Origin: Prorocentrum cordatum
Lineage: Eukaryota > Sar > Dinophyceae > Prorocentrales > Prorocentraceae
DNA: 64,000 nt
Assembly (NCBI GenBank): GCA_963575745.1
Contig: CAUYUJ010014258.1
Span: 106,001-170,000, forward strand
Direction: 5' to 3'
In this document: positions 9,700 through 18,850 of the stretch, one piece after another
How the letters are laid out: each line of letters opens with the position of its first letter
Numbering within the stretch: the stretch's first letter is position 1
Made by a program: the position numbers and the translations under genes
The notes under the pieces: model-generated
Told to the model about the DNA's origin: nothing
Databases searched by the model: none
What the model saw: the letters and a program-made list of their open reading frames with translations, nothing else

Positions 9700-10330
9700 A
9701 GATTACCCAAAGGAGGTTAAGAAAGACCCCCAAATAAGACGACATGGTCCAGCGACGGCTTTGGACCCCCCACGTGGGCCAGCAATAGGATTCAAGAAGG
9801 GCCTCATGGGACCCACGCGTGCTTTTAGACTGCCCACGCATGAACATGACCGCACTGGGGCCCGAGCCCCGACCGAACGCCATCCATTCAACGCCCGCGT
9901 CGGAGCAGGTTTGCGTTTCGTTTTCGGGGCCCAAGTGGGGCACATAATCATCCCAAGACAAAGGACCCCACAGAGCGTGCAAGGCGTCGGCATTTGGAAA
10001 TCCCAATCACGAGCTTGATAATTGGCTACGAGGGCCCTTCCAGGTGACCCTGGCCAGGGGGAACACATACACATTTGCCAGTTCTTGCAATGTTTTGGAG
10101 TTCAGGTCTGTCGGCGAAATAGGGGTGCGAGGCGCGTTCTGTGGCGCCCGAAGAAGTGGTCTTGGCGGCCAAGAAGGGGCCCAAGAGAAGCCCAAAGGAA
10201 ACCACGCTCACTTCCGAAAGGGTGTTTGGAATGATATGGAGTGCGAGCTCTTTTTGAGCGCCGTCTTGGAGCCGTCCTGGGCCCCCCAATAGGCATGGGA
10301 TGAAGCGGGCGGCGGAATGGCTGAGTTGCC
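9700..10330. repeat. Degraded CCCAAGA/GGCCCC-type repeat, minus-like orientation
   Basis: Words such as GGGGCCCAAGTGGGG and CAAGAAGGGGCCCAAGAG recur at irregular spacing. This is a degenerate relative of the CTTGGGG arrays elsewhere. Confidence 0.5.
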
Positions 10331-10680
10331 TTGGGTGGAACAAAAGGGGGCTCAAGCCCTGAAAGGAGCTCAGGCTATCGGGGGCTCTCTGGGGTTATTT
10401 TGGGACACATCTTTGGGGCCGTCGGGAGTCCTTCCTGGGTCTCGGTGCCGCTCGAGGGAGCCTTAGGGCCGTCTGCGGGTGTCGAGGAGCCATCTTGGAG
10501 TGTCGTGGAGGCAACTTGGGGTCTTCTATGAGGCAGCTGACGGCCTCTCAGGCCATCTGTGGGTCGTCATGGGGCCGTTTTGTGGGCCTCCTGGGCCGTC
10601 TTGGGGCTTCTTGCGCGCATCGTGGACTTTCTCGGAGACTTCAAGATCTCATCTTGGGGCAGTTTTGATCCGAAACTTAG
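10330..10680. repeat. Degenerate CTTGGGGCC-type array
   Basis: Imperfect units built on GGCCGTCTTGGGGC and TCTCGGGGCC. Translation gives spaced Trp-Gly-Leu words in one frame, which is a mark of the repeat and not of a protein. Related arrays lie at 22.5, 24.35, 39.2, 41.1, 50.7 and 53.15 kb. Confidence 0.75.
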
Positions 10681-10717
10681 GATGCCCAGGAGATGCGAGA
10701 ATGCATGTTCATGTTAG

Positions 10718-10830
10718 TGCGCAGGTTTTAACAATAGGATTCCCATGCGGAGCCGTAAGACTTTCCTATTGTTCTCATTTCTCTTCGCGCAGCCCCTGGG
10801 CTCCAGTAGGCTTCCTCCCCTTTTTACGAA
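10718..10830 (+). repeat. Dispersed ~115 bp repeat, copy 1
   Basis: Matches 18537-18655: GTGCGCAGG at the left, GAGCCRTARGACT in the middle, and CGCAGCCCCTGGGCTC near the right, in the same order. It is noncoding as far as I can see. Confidence 0.6.
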
Positions 10831-11045
10831 GAGCGTTACTACCCTGAGCCCAAACGATGATGGCGCTATTCGCAGTGGGAGCGGTCCCCACCCTCGCCGG
10901 GCTTCTGGCTCAGGGAAGGTGTGTGGACCAGCCCCCATGAGGCCGTAACCCGGGATGAAGGCTGCACGCCGGTGGCAACCCCGTCGGTCAAAGGGTCAGA
11001 GCCGCGCGCCAGCGGGGTCCTGGCCCTGAAGTGCGACGAAGCCAC

Positions 11046-11300
11046 GGTGCTCCTCTTCCTCCTCCTCCTGCTTCTCCTCCTCCTTCTCCTCCTGCTCCTC
11101 CTCCTCATCCTCCTGCTTCTCATCCTCCTCCTCCTTCTCTTCCTCCTCCTCCTCCTCCTGTCCTCCTCCTCCTCCTCTCCTCCTCCTCCTCCTCCGCCTC
11201 CTTCTCCTCCTGATCCTCCTCTTCTCCTCCTCCTCCTCCTCCTCCTCCTCCTCCTCCTCCTCCTCTTCCTCCTCCTCCTCCTCCTCCTCCTCCTCCTCCT
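11046..11300. repeat. TCC/CTT polypyrimidine tract
   Basis: Interrupted TCC array with CTGCTTCTCC variants on its left becoming purer to the right. Frames across it are Leu, Ser or Pro runs. Confidence 0.95.
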
Positions 11301-11477
11301 TGGGCGCCCTGGAGGCGGCCTACAGAGGCTTGCAGGATGCCGCGGGCAGCATGTGCGGTGGCAGGAAATTGGGTGCCCGCGCGGGCCTCGTGAGCGGGGG
11401 GGCCCTTCCCCGGGTCAAGGCCGGGGGCGGCCCCGGTTCACGCGCGCGCGGCCTGCATGAGCCACTGGGGGCGCTTC

Positions 11478-11656
11478 CAGTCAGGGCTTTGACCTAAGGA
11501 ACCCTAAATAAAGAACGAGACCACTTCTTTCCATGAGTTAAACTTCGATTTCCCGTCGAAGACATAAGGAAAACCTGAGGCAAGCTGTGAAACACTTAAG
11601 GAACACGGAGCCCCTTCCCAACGAAAAGGGTTCCTTCTTCAGCGCCCCGACTGTAC
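11478..11656 (-). mobile_element. MITE, TACAGTCGG family A, copy 1
   Basis: In minus orientation. The right end is CGCCCCGACTGTA and the left end CAGTCAGGGCTTTGACC, so the left TA is lost. Inner ends AAGGAACCCT (both arms, inverted) are intact. The body holds CACGGAGCCCCTTCCC and a ACTTCGATTTCCCGTCGAAG palindrome. About 179 bp, as in the other three copies. Confidence 0.85.
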
Positions 11657-11939
11657 CACGTTGGCGGGGACTTCCTCGAAGTGCTGCCGTCCGCCGCGGC
11701 CAGGGCCGCCCCCGCGGTGCTGCTGACACAGGACCATTTGGAGGGGAGGACTTGTGGATGGGAGGAAGAGAGAGGGTGGCCTGCGGGCTGGCGCGGAGCC
11801 GGAGCGGAGACGCGGGGCCCCCCCAAGGAGGACGATCACAGGGGGGAGGCGGTCGTTGGGGAAGGCGCGTGGGGTTCCGCGCGCTGGCGCACCTGGGCAA
11901 CGACTCGGGCGGCGCGGGCCTGGGCAAGAACCCGCACCG

Positions 11940-12504
11940 CGCTCGGAGATCAGGGAGCACGCCCCCGCCAGAGCTGAGCGACGAGGGGGATGAGGAGCGC
12001 CCCTGCGGCCCAGTATTCATGCACAGCTGGGTGCCGAAGGGGCTGGTCGTCCGCTGGGAGGTGTCCGAGGACGCCATCCGCGTGGAGGACGACTTCGGCC
12101 CCAACGAGAAAGTCCCATCCGAGCGCCCGCGGGAATATGCGGGGCGGGATATCGGGGGATGCCGCTGGAAGGCACCCCGCCCCAGGTTGCAGGATTGGTT
12201 GCGAACACAGGCGCTCGTGGGCGGCCCCGAGCAAGAGGGGGGGCAGCAGATCAGGTGGGCCACCTCCCGGGCCCGGGAGGGGACTGCACGGGAGGAGGGT
12301 TTGGGAATCCGCTACCACCCCCAGACGATGCTCGTTGTGGATCGGAATGCTGGGATTTCGTTGCAGTGGAAGGATGACACTGGGACGCCAGGGGGACCCC
12401 TGGGCGGGTTTAAATTGACCCGGGATCGAACCTTAGCTTTTTGCGGGTGCGCTCGCCGGAGGGGCGGTGCGCGCCCCGAGCAAAGTGTTGTGCGCGCGGC
12501 ATAG
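11940..12504 (+). CDS. Possible coding region, unknown protein
   Basis: The plus frame is open from inside the preceding MITE to a TAG at 12502-12504. Only the part after about 11940 looks protein-like: acidic and hydrophobic residues alternate and there is no simple repeat (VPKGLVVRWEVSEDAIRVED, GIRYHPQTMLVVDRNAG). No initiator is assigned because the upstream in-frame Met lies in the MITE. A minus frame over much of the same DNA is also open, so the call is weak. No family is recognised. The block ends just before a duplicated ~85 bp sequence. Confidence 0.3.
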
Positions 12505-12681
12505 CGCCTGCGGGCATCCCTTGGGATGCGGGGCTCAGCTCCGCGGGATGTCGCGGGCGCCCGGGGATCGTCGGTGCGCCCCGCGGGCGATTTCGTGGCT
12601 TCAGGCCCTCATGATGGGCTCGTGTTTTTTCCTGGGAATGGACGGGGGGAGGGGCCCTTACGGGCCGTGTGGGCGGGGGTC

Positions 12682-13019
12682 CAATGCGGACTCTTCCCAT
12701 CGCCCGCCACAAAATGGGGCGGGCCTCCTCCTTCCTCCAAGTCGTGAGTGGGCCGTCGGGCAGGATTTGTCCCTGTCATAGGGCCCCTCTCTTGACAGTT
12801 GAATCTTGCCCCCTGCGTCTCTCTCTTCTCCCCTCCTTCTCCCTGGCGGCCGTCTGGCTTGAGCGGCTGCTGCTGCAGCCCTTTTTTTCACCCGCCCACC
12901 TGGCAGGTTCCCCCCCGCCGAGGAGCGGGGGTTCAAGACGGATTCTCCCCGTCGCCCGCCGCAGAATGGGGCGGGCTTCATATTTTTTCCAAACAGTGGG
13001 TGGGCCGTCGGGCAGGATG
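12682..13019. repeat. Direct duplication of ~85 bp with unique spacer
   Basis: CGGACTCTTCCCATCGCCCG..AAATGGGGCGGGC..GGGCCGTCGGGCAGGAT (12688-12765) recurs as CGGATTCTCCCCGTCGCCCG..GAATGGGGCGGGC..GGGCCGTCGGGCAGGAT (12938-13017). Roughly 250 bases separate the starts. Confidence 0.75.
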
Positions 13020-13975
13020 ATTCTGGATACTAATGCAAGCGCTCATAATAACCACACTAATCCTCATAGTAATAGTACGTGAATTACCAGTATGGAGAAG
13101 GCAACTAACGCATATAAGAGGAAGACATATTACGAAACACAATGCGAACATGCGTAATCATGCTACCAATAAGACGGTTCAAGGCGAGCAATAATATACT
13201 ACTTTTAAGTTTAATATGGTTAAGAAGAGCGAGGCGAACATTACTAACACTAGTAGTTTTACGATTAAGAAGACTAATCCAACTAATCATGAAACAACAA
13301 TATTCGCAATACTCGTAACTATAATATTATTAGTAATTATGCATAGTTCAGAAACGTTAATCGACAAACTATAACCAGAAGAAGGACGCGACAAATCATA
13401 ATACGACATATCGAACTAATCAACATGGTCCCACTATTAATAACCCCTCTATTCTTATTGATAGTTCTACTAATAAGTTGAAGCGTAGCCTTCTACTACT
13501 CTTAGTGCAAGCAAACGTACTGCCAACCTTCTTATTTATATGAATGATGATATTCTTAATGCAGTAAGAATATTAACATATAAACGCATACATGGGAACA
13601 TTAATGATGCTTCTACCAATAGTAATGCTATTCATATTATTACCACTCATATATGTAATAATCTTTTTGGTGACAGTCCTAACCTGGATATCGATGATAT
13701 TACCCATGCTACGACTGATATTCATAAGCATGAACATACCACGAATGATGACAATACTAACAACGATTCCAATGACAACACCAACGGTACTATCATTATT
13801 ATTGTTATTCCTACGACTACCACTGCTACTGTTACTAGTAATGCTGATGCTACTTTGAGTGGCGGTGCTACTAATTCAATTAATAATATTGTTTGCACGG
13901 GCTATTTTTTCAATACTGCTTCTCTTAACACGAATGATATTACGAGGAAGACGAATACTAACAAGAGTACGGGGA
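13020..13975. repeat. AT-rich decayed trinucleotide island
   Basis: Strikingly AT-rich against its GC-rich surroundings. Over most of its length the sequence is a patchwork of AAT, ACT, GAT, ATT and GCT triplets with a preference for pyrimidine in the third position of one frame (best at 13540-13970). The 205-codon plus frame there is Asn-, Thr-, Ile- and Asp-rich and runs into poly-Arg, so I read it as a decayed microsatellite. It ends directly at a GGA array. Confidence 0.7.
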
Positions 13976-14070
13976 GGATGTGGGGGAGGAGGAGGAGGAG
14001 GAGGAGGAGGAGAAGGAGGAAGAGGAGGAGAAGGATGAGCAGGGGGAAGAGGAGGAGGAAGACCAGTGGA
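13975..14070. repeat. GGA microsatellite
   Basis: Imperfect GGA/AGA array following the AT-rich island. Confidence 0.92.
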
Positions 14071-14384
14071 AACTCAAGAGTCATCAACGATTTTGGAAGT
14101 TACCCTCCCTCCAAGCTCCCTCTTCCCAGGCCCCTACAGCGGCTCGTTTTCATTTAGTTAACTGCCTAGTTGGAAGACAACAGCTTGAAGATTCTGAAGC
14201 GTGCCAAAACATGGCTGTCTGGATTTCAACACCACGTATCAACCTGATTGCTGCGTCTTGACGATCCACAATCGTGCTAAAACGCCATTTCTTGTTCAAC
14301 ACGGCGAATCAACATACGTGTTGCGCCCGCAATGTCCTGAATCTTCCCAAGACACCATGTCTGGTACGGTGATCATGGGATTCC

Positions 14385-14745
14385 GTGAAACTCTTGCAAC
14401 TGTTTAAAACGAATGTGCGCGGCGCTAAGGCGAGAGCCACATATTGAAAACGACTCGCCGTCAATCCGTGAAACTCTTGCATTTTTTTGAAACGAGTGTG
14501 CGCGGCGCTAAGGCGAGAACCACATTTGAAAACGACCCGCCCTCAATCCGTGAAGCTCTTGCATTTTTTAAGGAAGAATGTGCGCGGGCTAAGGCGAGAG
14601 CCACATTTTGAAAACGACCCGTCCTCAACCCGTGAAACTTTTGCAATCTTGTAGGAAGAATGTGCGCGGCTCCAAGGCGAGTGCCACATTTTGAAAACCA
14701 CCCGCCCTCCACCTGTGAATCTGTTGCCACTTTTTACGCTTCAGA
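14385..14745. repeat. 82 bp satellite, ~4 units
   Basis: GTGCGCGGCGCTAAGGCGAG recurs at about 14415, 14498, 14580 and 14662 (spacing 83, 82, 82). Each unit continues with GAGCCACATTTTGAAAACGA and CCGCCCTCAATCCGTGAA. The same unit, more diverged, forms the array at 46600-47370. Confidence 0.9.
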
Positions 14746-14879
14746 GTCATACATGGTAAGAAGGTCTCAGGCGAAACGCCCAGCCCGCCTCAGAAACTGG
14801 CCTCGGGGTGCGACAGGGAGAAGTTATCTATAACGAGAGGGAATGGAGGAGGGGGAGGAGGACGAGGAGGAGAAGGTCT

Positions 14880-14889
14880 ATGATGATGG

Positions 14890-14972
<83 letters not shown>

Positions 14973-15001
14973 GATGATGACGATGATGATGATGATGATG
15001 C

Positions 15002-15045
<44 letters not shown>

Positions 15046-15090
15046 CTGATGAGGCTGATGATGATGCTGATGATGGTGATGATGCTGATA
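14880..15090. repeat. GAT microsatellite
   Basis: Near-pure ATG/GAT array with occasional GCT and GAC variants; passes directly into a GGA array. Confidence 0.95.
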
Positions 15091-15094
15091 TATG

Positions 15095-15550
15095 ATGAGG
15101 AGGAAGAGGAGGAGGAGGAGGAGGAGGAGGAGAGGAGGAGGAGGAGGAGGAGGGACGAGGCGATGAAGCAGGAGGAGGAGGAGGAGAGGAGGAGGATGAG
15201 GATGAGGAGGAGGAGGAGGGAGGAGGAGGGAGGGAGGGAGGAGGGAGGGAGGGGAGGGAGGAGAGGAGGAGAAGGAGGAGGAGGAGGTGAGGGGGGGATG
15301 GAGGAGAAAGAGGAGGACGAGGAGATGAAGCAGCAGGAGGGGAGGAGGAGGAGGAGGAGGAGGAGGAGGAGAGGAGGAGGAGGAGGAGAGAGGAGGAGGA
15401 GGGGAGGAGGAGGAGGAGGAGTAGGAGAGAAGAGGAGGAGAGGGGGAGGAGGAGGAGGAGGAGGAGGAGGAGGAGGAGGAGGAGGAGGGAGGAGGAGGAT
15501 GAGGAGGAGGAGGAGGAGGAGGAGGAGGAGGAGGAGGAGGAGGAGGAGGA
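15095..15550. repeat. GGA microsatellite, ~450 bp
   Basis: Long GGA array with GAA, GGGA and GAT variants. It abuts the recombinase remnant downstream. Both strands carry long artefact frames (poly-Glu/Gly/Arg on plus, poly-Pro/Ser/Leu on minus). Confidence 0.95.
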
Positions 15551-16233
15551 CCTGCAGACCCCACCCCACCGGGCGCCGCGCCGACCGAAGCCATTTGAAG
15601 GGGGTGCCCACTCGCAGATCGGCGGAGGACGCTACCAGGGGCAGAGGAAGGCCATCCTGGATGGCTACCTGGTGGGGCACCTCGCCAAAGGCGCTCGGAG
15701 CACCTGCGCCACGGGGTGGAAACAGTGGGTGCGCTTCATGAAGGCCTGGGGCCCAGCCCCGCACAGTGCCTGGCTCGGACGCGGAGGAAGGAGGGGTGAT
15801 GAGGACATCTGCGTCGACTACGTGGTGCAGTTGGCCCACTACCAGGAGAGGACGGAGGGGGCCATCCGCAACGGGCTGATGGCCGCGCGGTGCTTCCACA
15901 TCGTGGCCGGGTGCCTGGCCCGCTGGCTCTAGTTGGCCCTGGGGGGGCTGCGCCGACTGGGCGTCAAACGAAACAGGAAGTGCCCCGTCGCCGCGGAGGG
16001 GCTAGCCTGGCTGTGGAAGCGCTTCGCCATGGGAGAACTGGCGGACGCGGGCGGCAAGGTGGGCGGCCGTCGTGGTGGCCCTTCTCTTCGTGCTCGGGGC
16101 CTCGGAACACCCGGGAGACCCCAGCTAACCCCAGGCCACGAGCTGGCCCGGGGAAGGAAAGTCTTCCCTGCTCCTCCTCCTTGCTCCTCGATCCTTGCCC
16201 ACACCTCGTGGTCCTCCTCCTAGCTCCTCGATC

Positions 16234-16292
16234 CACCCTGAAGGCGGGGGTCACGAGCACAGGAGGTGCTTGTGACCCCCGCCTTCAAGGTG
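16234..16292. repeat. Strong hairpin, 27 bp arms
   Basis: Arms CACCCTGAAGGCGGGGGTCA.. and ..TGACCCCCGCCTTCAAGGTG pair with two mismatches around a five-base loop. It lies inside the recombinase remnant between blocks 3 and 4. Confidence 0.85.
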
Positions 16293-16453
16293 GCAGTATT
16301 CCTGTAAGAGAGTGCGACGGACCAGTGCAACGTCGGGTGCTGCCGCAGCCGCTGCGCCACGGGGAGCGGCCCATGCACGGCGAGGGCGTGGGAGTGTTTC
16401 GAGCGGCTGGCACTCCAGAGGTGGACCTTGGAGGGTAACCCCCCCCTTTTCAG

Positions 16454-16604
16454 AAGGGGAAAACACACACAGACACAATCAATCGTCCACTCCCAGGAGA
16501 AGATGGGAAAATATGGGAAAAGTGGGGGGGAAGACAGAACCCCGGGAAATATGGGGAAATATGGGGGATCTTTTTCTTTGTGTGTATTGATTTGTGTGTC
16601 TCAG
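16454..16604 (+). mobile_element. Intron-like repeat, copy 2
   Basis: 151 bp between TTTTCAG and GGCTCCTTCACC, starting AAGGGGAAAACACACACAG and ending GTGTGTCTCAG. It has the family blocks ATCAATCGTCCACTCCCAGG, GTGGGGGGGAAGACAGAACC and TTTGTGTGTATTGATTTG. It splits the recombinase remnant: coding-like sequence stands before it (CTARAWECFERL, about 16370-16430) and after it (GSPTRRQDVKGFLDR). Confidence 0.8.
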
Positions 16605-16955
16605 GGCTCCTTCACCTTTTTCGGAGCGCGGAGGGGAGCCCGACCCGGCGGCAGGATGTCAAGGGCTTCCTCGACAGAGCCGTCATCGCGGTCGGTATCC
16701 ACTCAGGAGGGAAAGAAACACACAGATACAATTCATCGTCCACCCCCAGGAAAATAGGGGAACGTATGGGAAGTGGGGGGGAAGACAGAGCCCCAGGAAA
16801 GATGGGAAACATGGGGGAATCTTTTTATTTGTGTGTATTTATTTGTGTGTCTCAGGGCTCCTTCACCTTTTTCGGAACGAGGAGGGCAACCCGATCCGGC
16901 GGCAGGATGCCAAGGGCTTCCTCGACAGAGCCGTCATCGCGGTCGGTATCCACCC
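16605..16955 (+). repeat. Tandem duplication of intron-like repeat plus exon piece
   Basis: The exon pieces 16605-16702 and 16856-16953 match except for about eight positions in 98. Together with the repeat before each one, the duplicated unit is about 252 bp (16454-16706 against 16707-16955). Both copies of the recombinase piece read in the same frame, so the duplication would repeat this protein segment unless one copy were skipped. Confidence 0.85.
16707..16855 (+). mobile_element. Intron-like repeat, copy 3
   Basis: 149 bp, starting GAGGGAAAGAAACACACAG after CTCAG and ending GTGTGTCTCAG before GGCTCC. The five bases CTCAG directly before it are repeated at its own right end. GA...AG ends with G following fit a non-canonical dinoflagellate intron. 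Confidence 0.8.
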
Positions 16956-17304
16956 GTCCCGCAGCTGCAGCCGCCCCCTGCCGATCGGGGGGGGCTGCCG
17001 CCATGTGCCGCGCGTGGCCGGACCTGGAGAGGCTCGAAAGGTCTGACCGGTGGAGGTCCAGCGCCTTGCACGTCTACCTGTGCGGGGCCCAGGAGCCGCA
17101 GGACGGGCTCGCGGCGGCGATGTCCGCGTAAAGTGCCAGCTCGCTATGGTGAGCGCCGATCGTCTGGGGCAGGATGAGGGGGTGCGTGCCCGGTGGCGGG
17201 AGGACCAGGGCGGCGCGGTCCTCGGACGCCCCGCGCCTGAGGGGGTGGCCGCAGAGGAGAGTCAGGCATAGACGTGTGCCCGCCCCTGCTTGCTCTGGAA
17301 GCTA

Positions 17305-17327
17305 CCATTTTGAAGTATTTTTGGGTA

Positions 17328-17369
<42 letters not shown>

Positions 17370-17430
17370 CATTTTTTTTTTTTTCTCGTCCAAATCCCCC
17401 TGCAGGGGGACAGGCAAGTTCCTGCGCTCC
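17305..17430 (-). mobile_element. CCCCCTRCAGGGGG inverted-repeat element, partial copy
   Basis: On the minus strand it reads CCTGTCCCCCTGCAGGGGGA, then GACGAGAAAA, an AT-rich middle, and CCCAAAAATACTTCAAAAT, matching the left half of the element at 47664-47803. An AT dinucleotide run of about 30 bases has grown in the middle (17330-17365). The second terminal repeat is missing. Confidence 0.65.
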
Positions 17431-17637
17431 CTGCCAGGGTGGCCCCCGGGCAAGTTCCCGAGCGGCCGAGCGCCCATGGGGGCCACCCCCTGCGAAGAGG
17501 CTTCGCGCCATGGGATGGGCGGTGCGTCGCCCTCCGTGCCCTGGCCGCTCCCCTCCCAGGCTGGCTCGGGGCATCTTGGGCGTGCCTGTGTCTACAGCGG
17601 GGGCGGAAAAGAGGGGGGTGATGACTAGGGGGGGGTG

Positions 17638-17663
17638 GATATCATGGCGCGGGCCATGATATC
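17638..17663. other. Perfect 11 bp stem-loop
   Basis: GATATCATGGC and GCCATGATATC pair exactly around a GCGG loop. Function unknown; there is no T run after it to suggest a terminator. Confidence 0.7.
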
Positions 17664-17837
17664 TCCCCAGATTTCGTGGCGCCTCTTCTTGTTTTATGAC
17701 GTCCCTGGCCCCCCACCTGGGCCGCGCACATGCCGCCGGTCATGATTTGCACCCCCCCCTCTTGGACACCCCCCTCTTGGCCGCCCCCGGTTTACAGTGG
17801 GGGCGCGCATCAAGAAACCATTTACTTTTCGTCAGGG

Positions 17838-18017
17838 TACAGTCGGGGCCCTGAAGAAGGAACCCTTTTCGTCGGGGAGGGGCTCCGTGCTCCTTCATTG
17901 TTTCACAGCCTGGCCTGGATTTTTCTTAGGTCTTCGATACGAAATCGAAGTTCAACTTATGGAAAATAGGGGCCTCGTTCCTTATTTAGGGTTCCTTAGG
18001 TCAACGCCTCGACTGTA
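17838..18017 (+). mobile_element. MITE, TACAGTCGG family A, best-preserved copy
   Basis: 180 bp, from TACAGTCGGGGCCCTGAAG to CAACGCCTCGACTGTA. Terminal inverted repeats extend about 28 bases with mismatches and include AAGGAACCCT / AGGGTTCCTT. The flanks read CAGGG before and CCCTG after, so the palindrome extends five bases beyond each TA. TA at each end suggests Tc1/mariner-type target duplication (inference). No transposase frame. Confidence 0.88.
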
Positions 18018-18364
18018 CCCTGGGTTTCTTCGCTCAGCGCGCTGCGCGGTGACTTCCCGCAGCCGTTGGAGGAGCTGCTGCGTTCACGGTGCTCCAGGCT
18101 TCCCCTCGGGTGCACCCCGCGCGCGGGCTTTCAGGGTTGGGTTTCTTGTGAGGGTTTCTTGCGGCCGCGCCCGCACTGTATGCGTGCAAGGATCCCAAGA
18201 GTGCCTGGGCGGACAGCTCCCGTCTCGTCGGCGGGAGTCAGGGCCCCACCCCGGCGCCTCTCTGGGCTTGGCAGAGCCGCCGGTATGGTTCGGGGGCCCT
18301 GCTCCCGGACTGGCCAGGTAGGGTGATGAGGTTTGAGCGTAGGGGCCGGCTGGACCATGCACTT

Positions 18365-18850
18365 TTTGGTGGTGGGCGGTGGCGCGCGCTTTGCGACGCT
18401 GAACCCATCTCTTGCTCTGCGTAAAAACGGTTTTCCCCTTCGGGTGTCCTTCCCACGTTCTTGCTCGAGCTTACTCGTGTGATCCCGGAGTACGCTCCCT
18501 TCCTGTTAGAAAGGGTGGGATCCTTGGGAACCTGTTCAGGTTGGTGCGCAGGCTTGAACCAAATGGTGCCCGTGCAGAGCCATAGGACTGTCCTTCCCGT
18601 CGAAGCCCTGGTCTCGCAGCCCCTGGGCTCGAGTCGGCTCCTTTCCCGTTTTTCCCACCCGCCCGCCACACATCTCACCTCCACGGGGCGGTGGCGCGCG
18701 TTCTGCGTCGCTGAGCCCATGTCTTGCACCACGTAGAAACGGCTCCTCCCTTAGGGTCTCCTTCCCATGTTTGTACTCGAGCTTGCCCGTTCGATCCCTG
18801 AGTCTGCTCCCATACTGTTAAGATGTGGAGCCCCTCGGAATCCGTATGTG
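18365..18850 (+). repeat. Direct duplication, two ~170 bp units 310 bp apart
   Basis: GGCGGTGGCGCGCG..GCTGARCCCATSTCTTGC..AAACGG..GGGTSTCCTTCCCA..CTCGAGCTT (about 18373-18475) recurs at about 18683-18785. Between them lies 18537-18655, the second copy of the repeat seen at 10718. Confidence 0.7.
18537..18655 (+). repeat. Dispersed ~115 bp repeat, copy 2
   Basis: Same order of words as 10718-10830: GTTGGTGCGCAGGCTTGAAC, GAGCCATAGGACT, CGCAGCCCCTGGGCTC. Here it lies inside a larger direct duplication. Confidence 0.6.

Larger units (their letters stand above)
15580..17131 (+). pseudogene. Broken tyrosine recombinase (DIRS/Crypton-like)
   Basis: Four blocks in three frames read in the order of a tyrosine recombinase. 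Block 1 (about 15610-15930) is like the N-terminal core-binding domain (RSTCATGWKQWVRFMKAWG, YVVQLAHYQ) and ends at an in-frame TAG. Block 2 (15933-16060) reads RNRKCPVAAEGLAWLWKRF. Block 3, one frame over (16050-16130), reads ALLFVLGASEH, where the usual Leu-Arg-Ala-Ser-Glu has Gly for the catalytic Arg. Block 4 (16605-17131) has FRNEEGNPIRRQDAKGFLDR and, after another shift, GGAAAMCRAW and SDRWRSSALHVYL with a possible nucleophile Tyr. The His-x-Leu-Arg motif is lost. Two intron-like repeats and a duplicated exon piece interrupt block 4. Family placement (DIRS versus Crypton) cannot be settled because no linked RT or RNase H is present. Confidence 0.7.

Noticed and set aside
13020-13975. Organelle-derived insert
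   Set aside because: No recognisable organelle gene frame; the triplet patchwork is better explained by microsatellite decay, though a search was not possible.
14385-14745. CRISPR-like or tRNA-array-like repeat
   Set aside because: The whole unit repeats; no spacer and no tRNA arms.
17838-18017. TTTAGGG telomere-like word in the MITE
   Set aside because: A single TTTAGGG in the element's inverted end, not an array.
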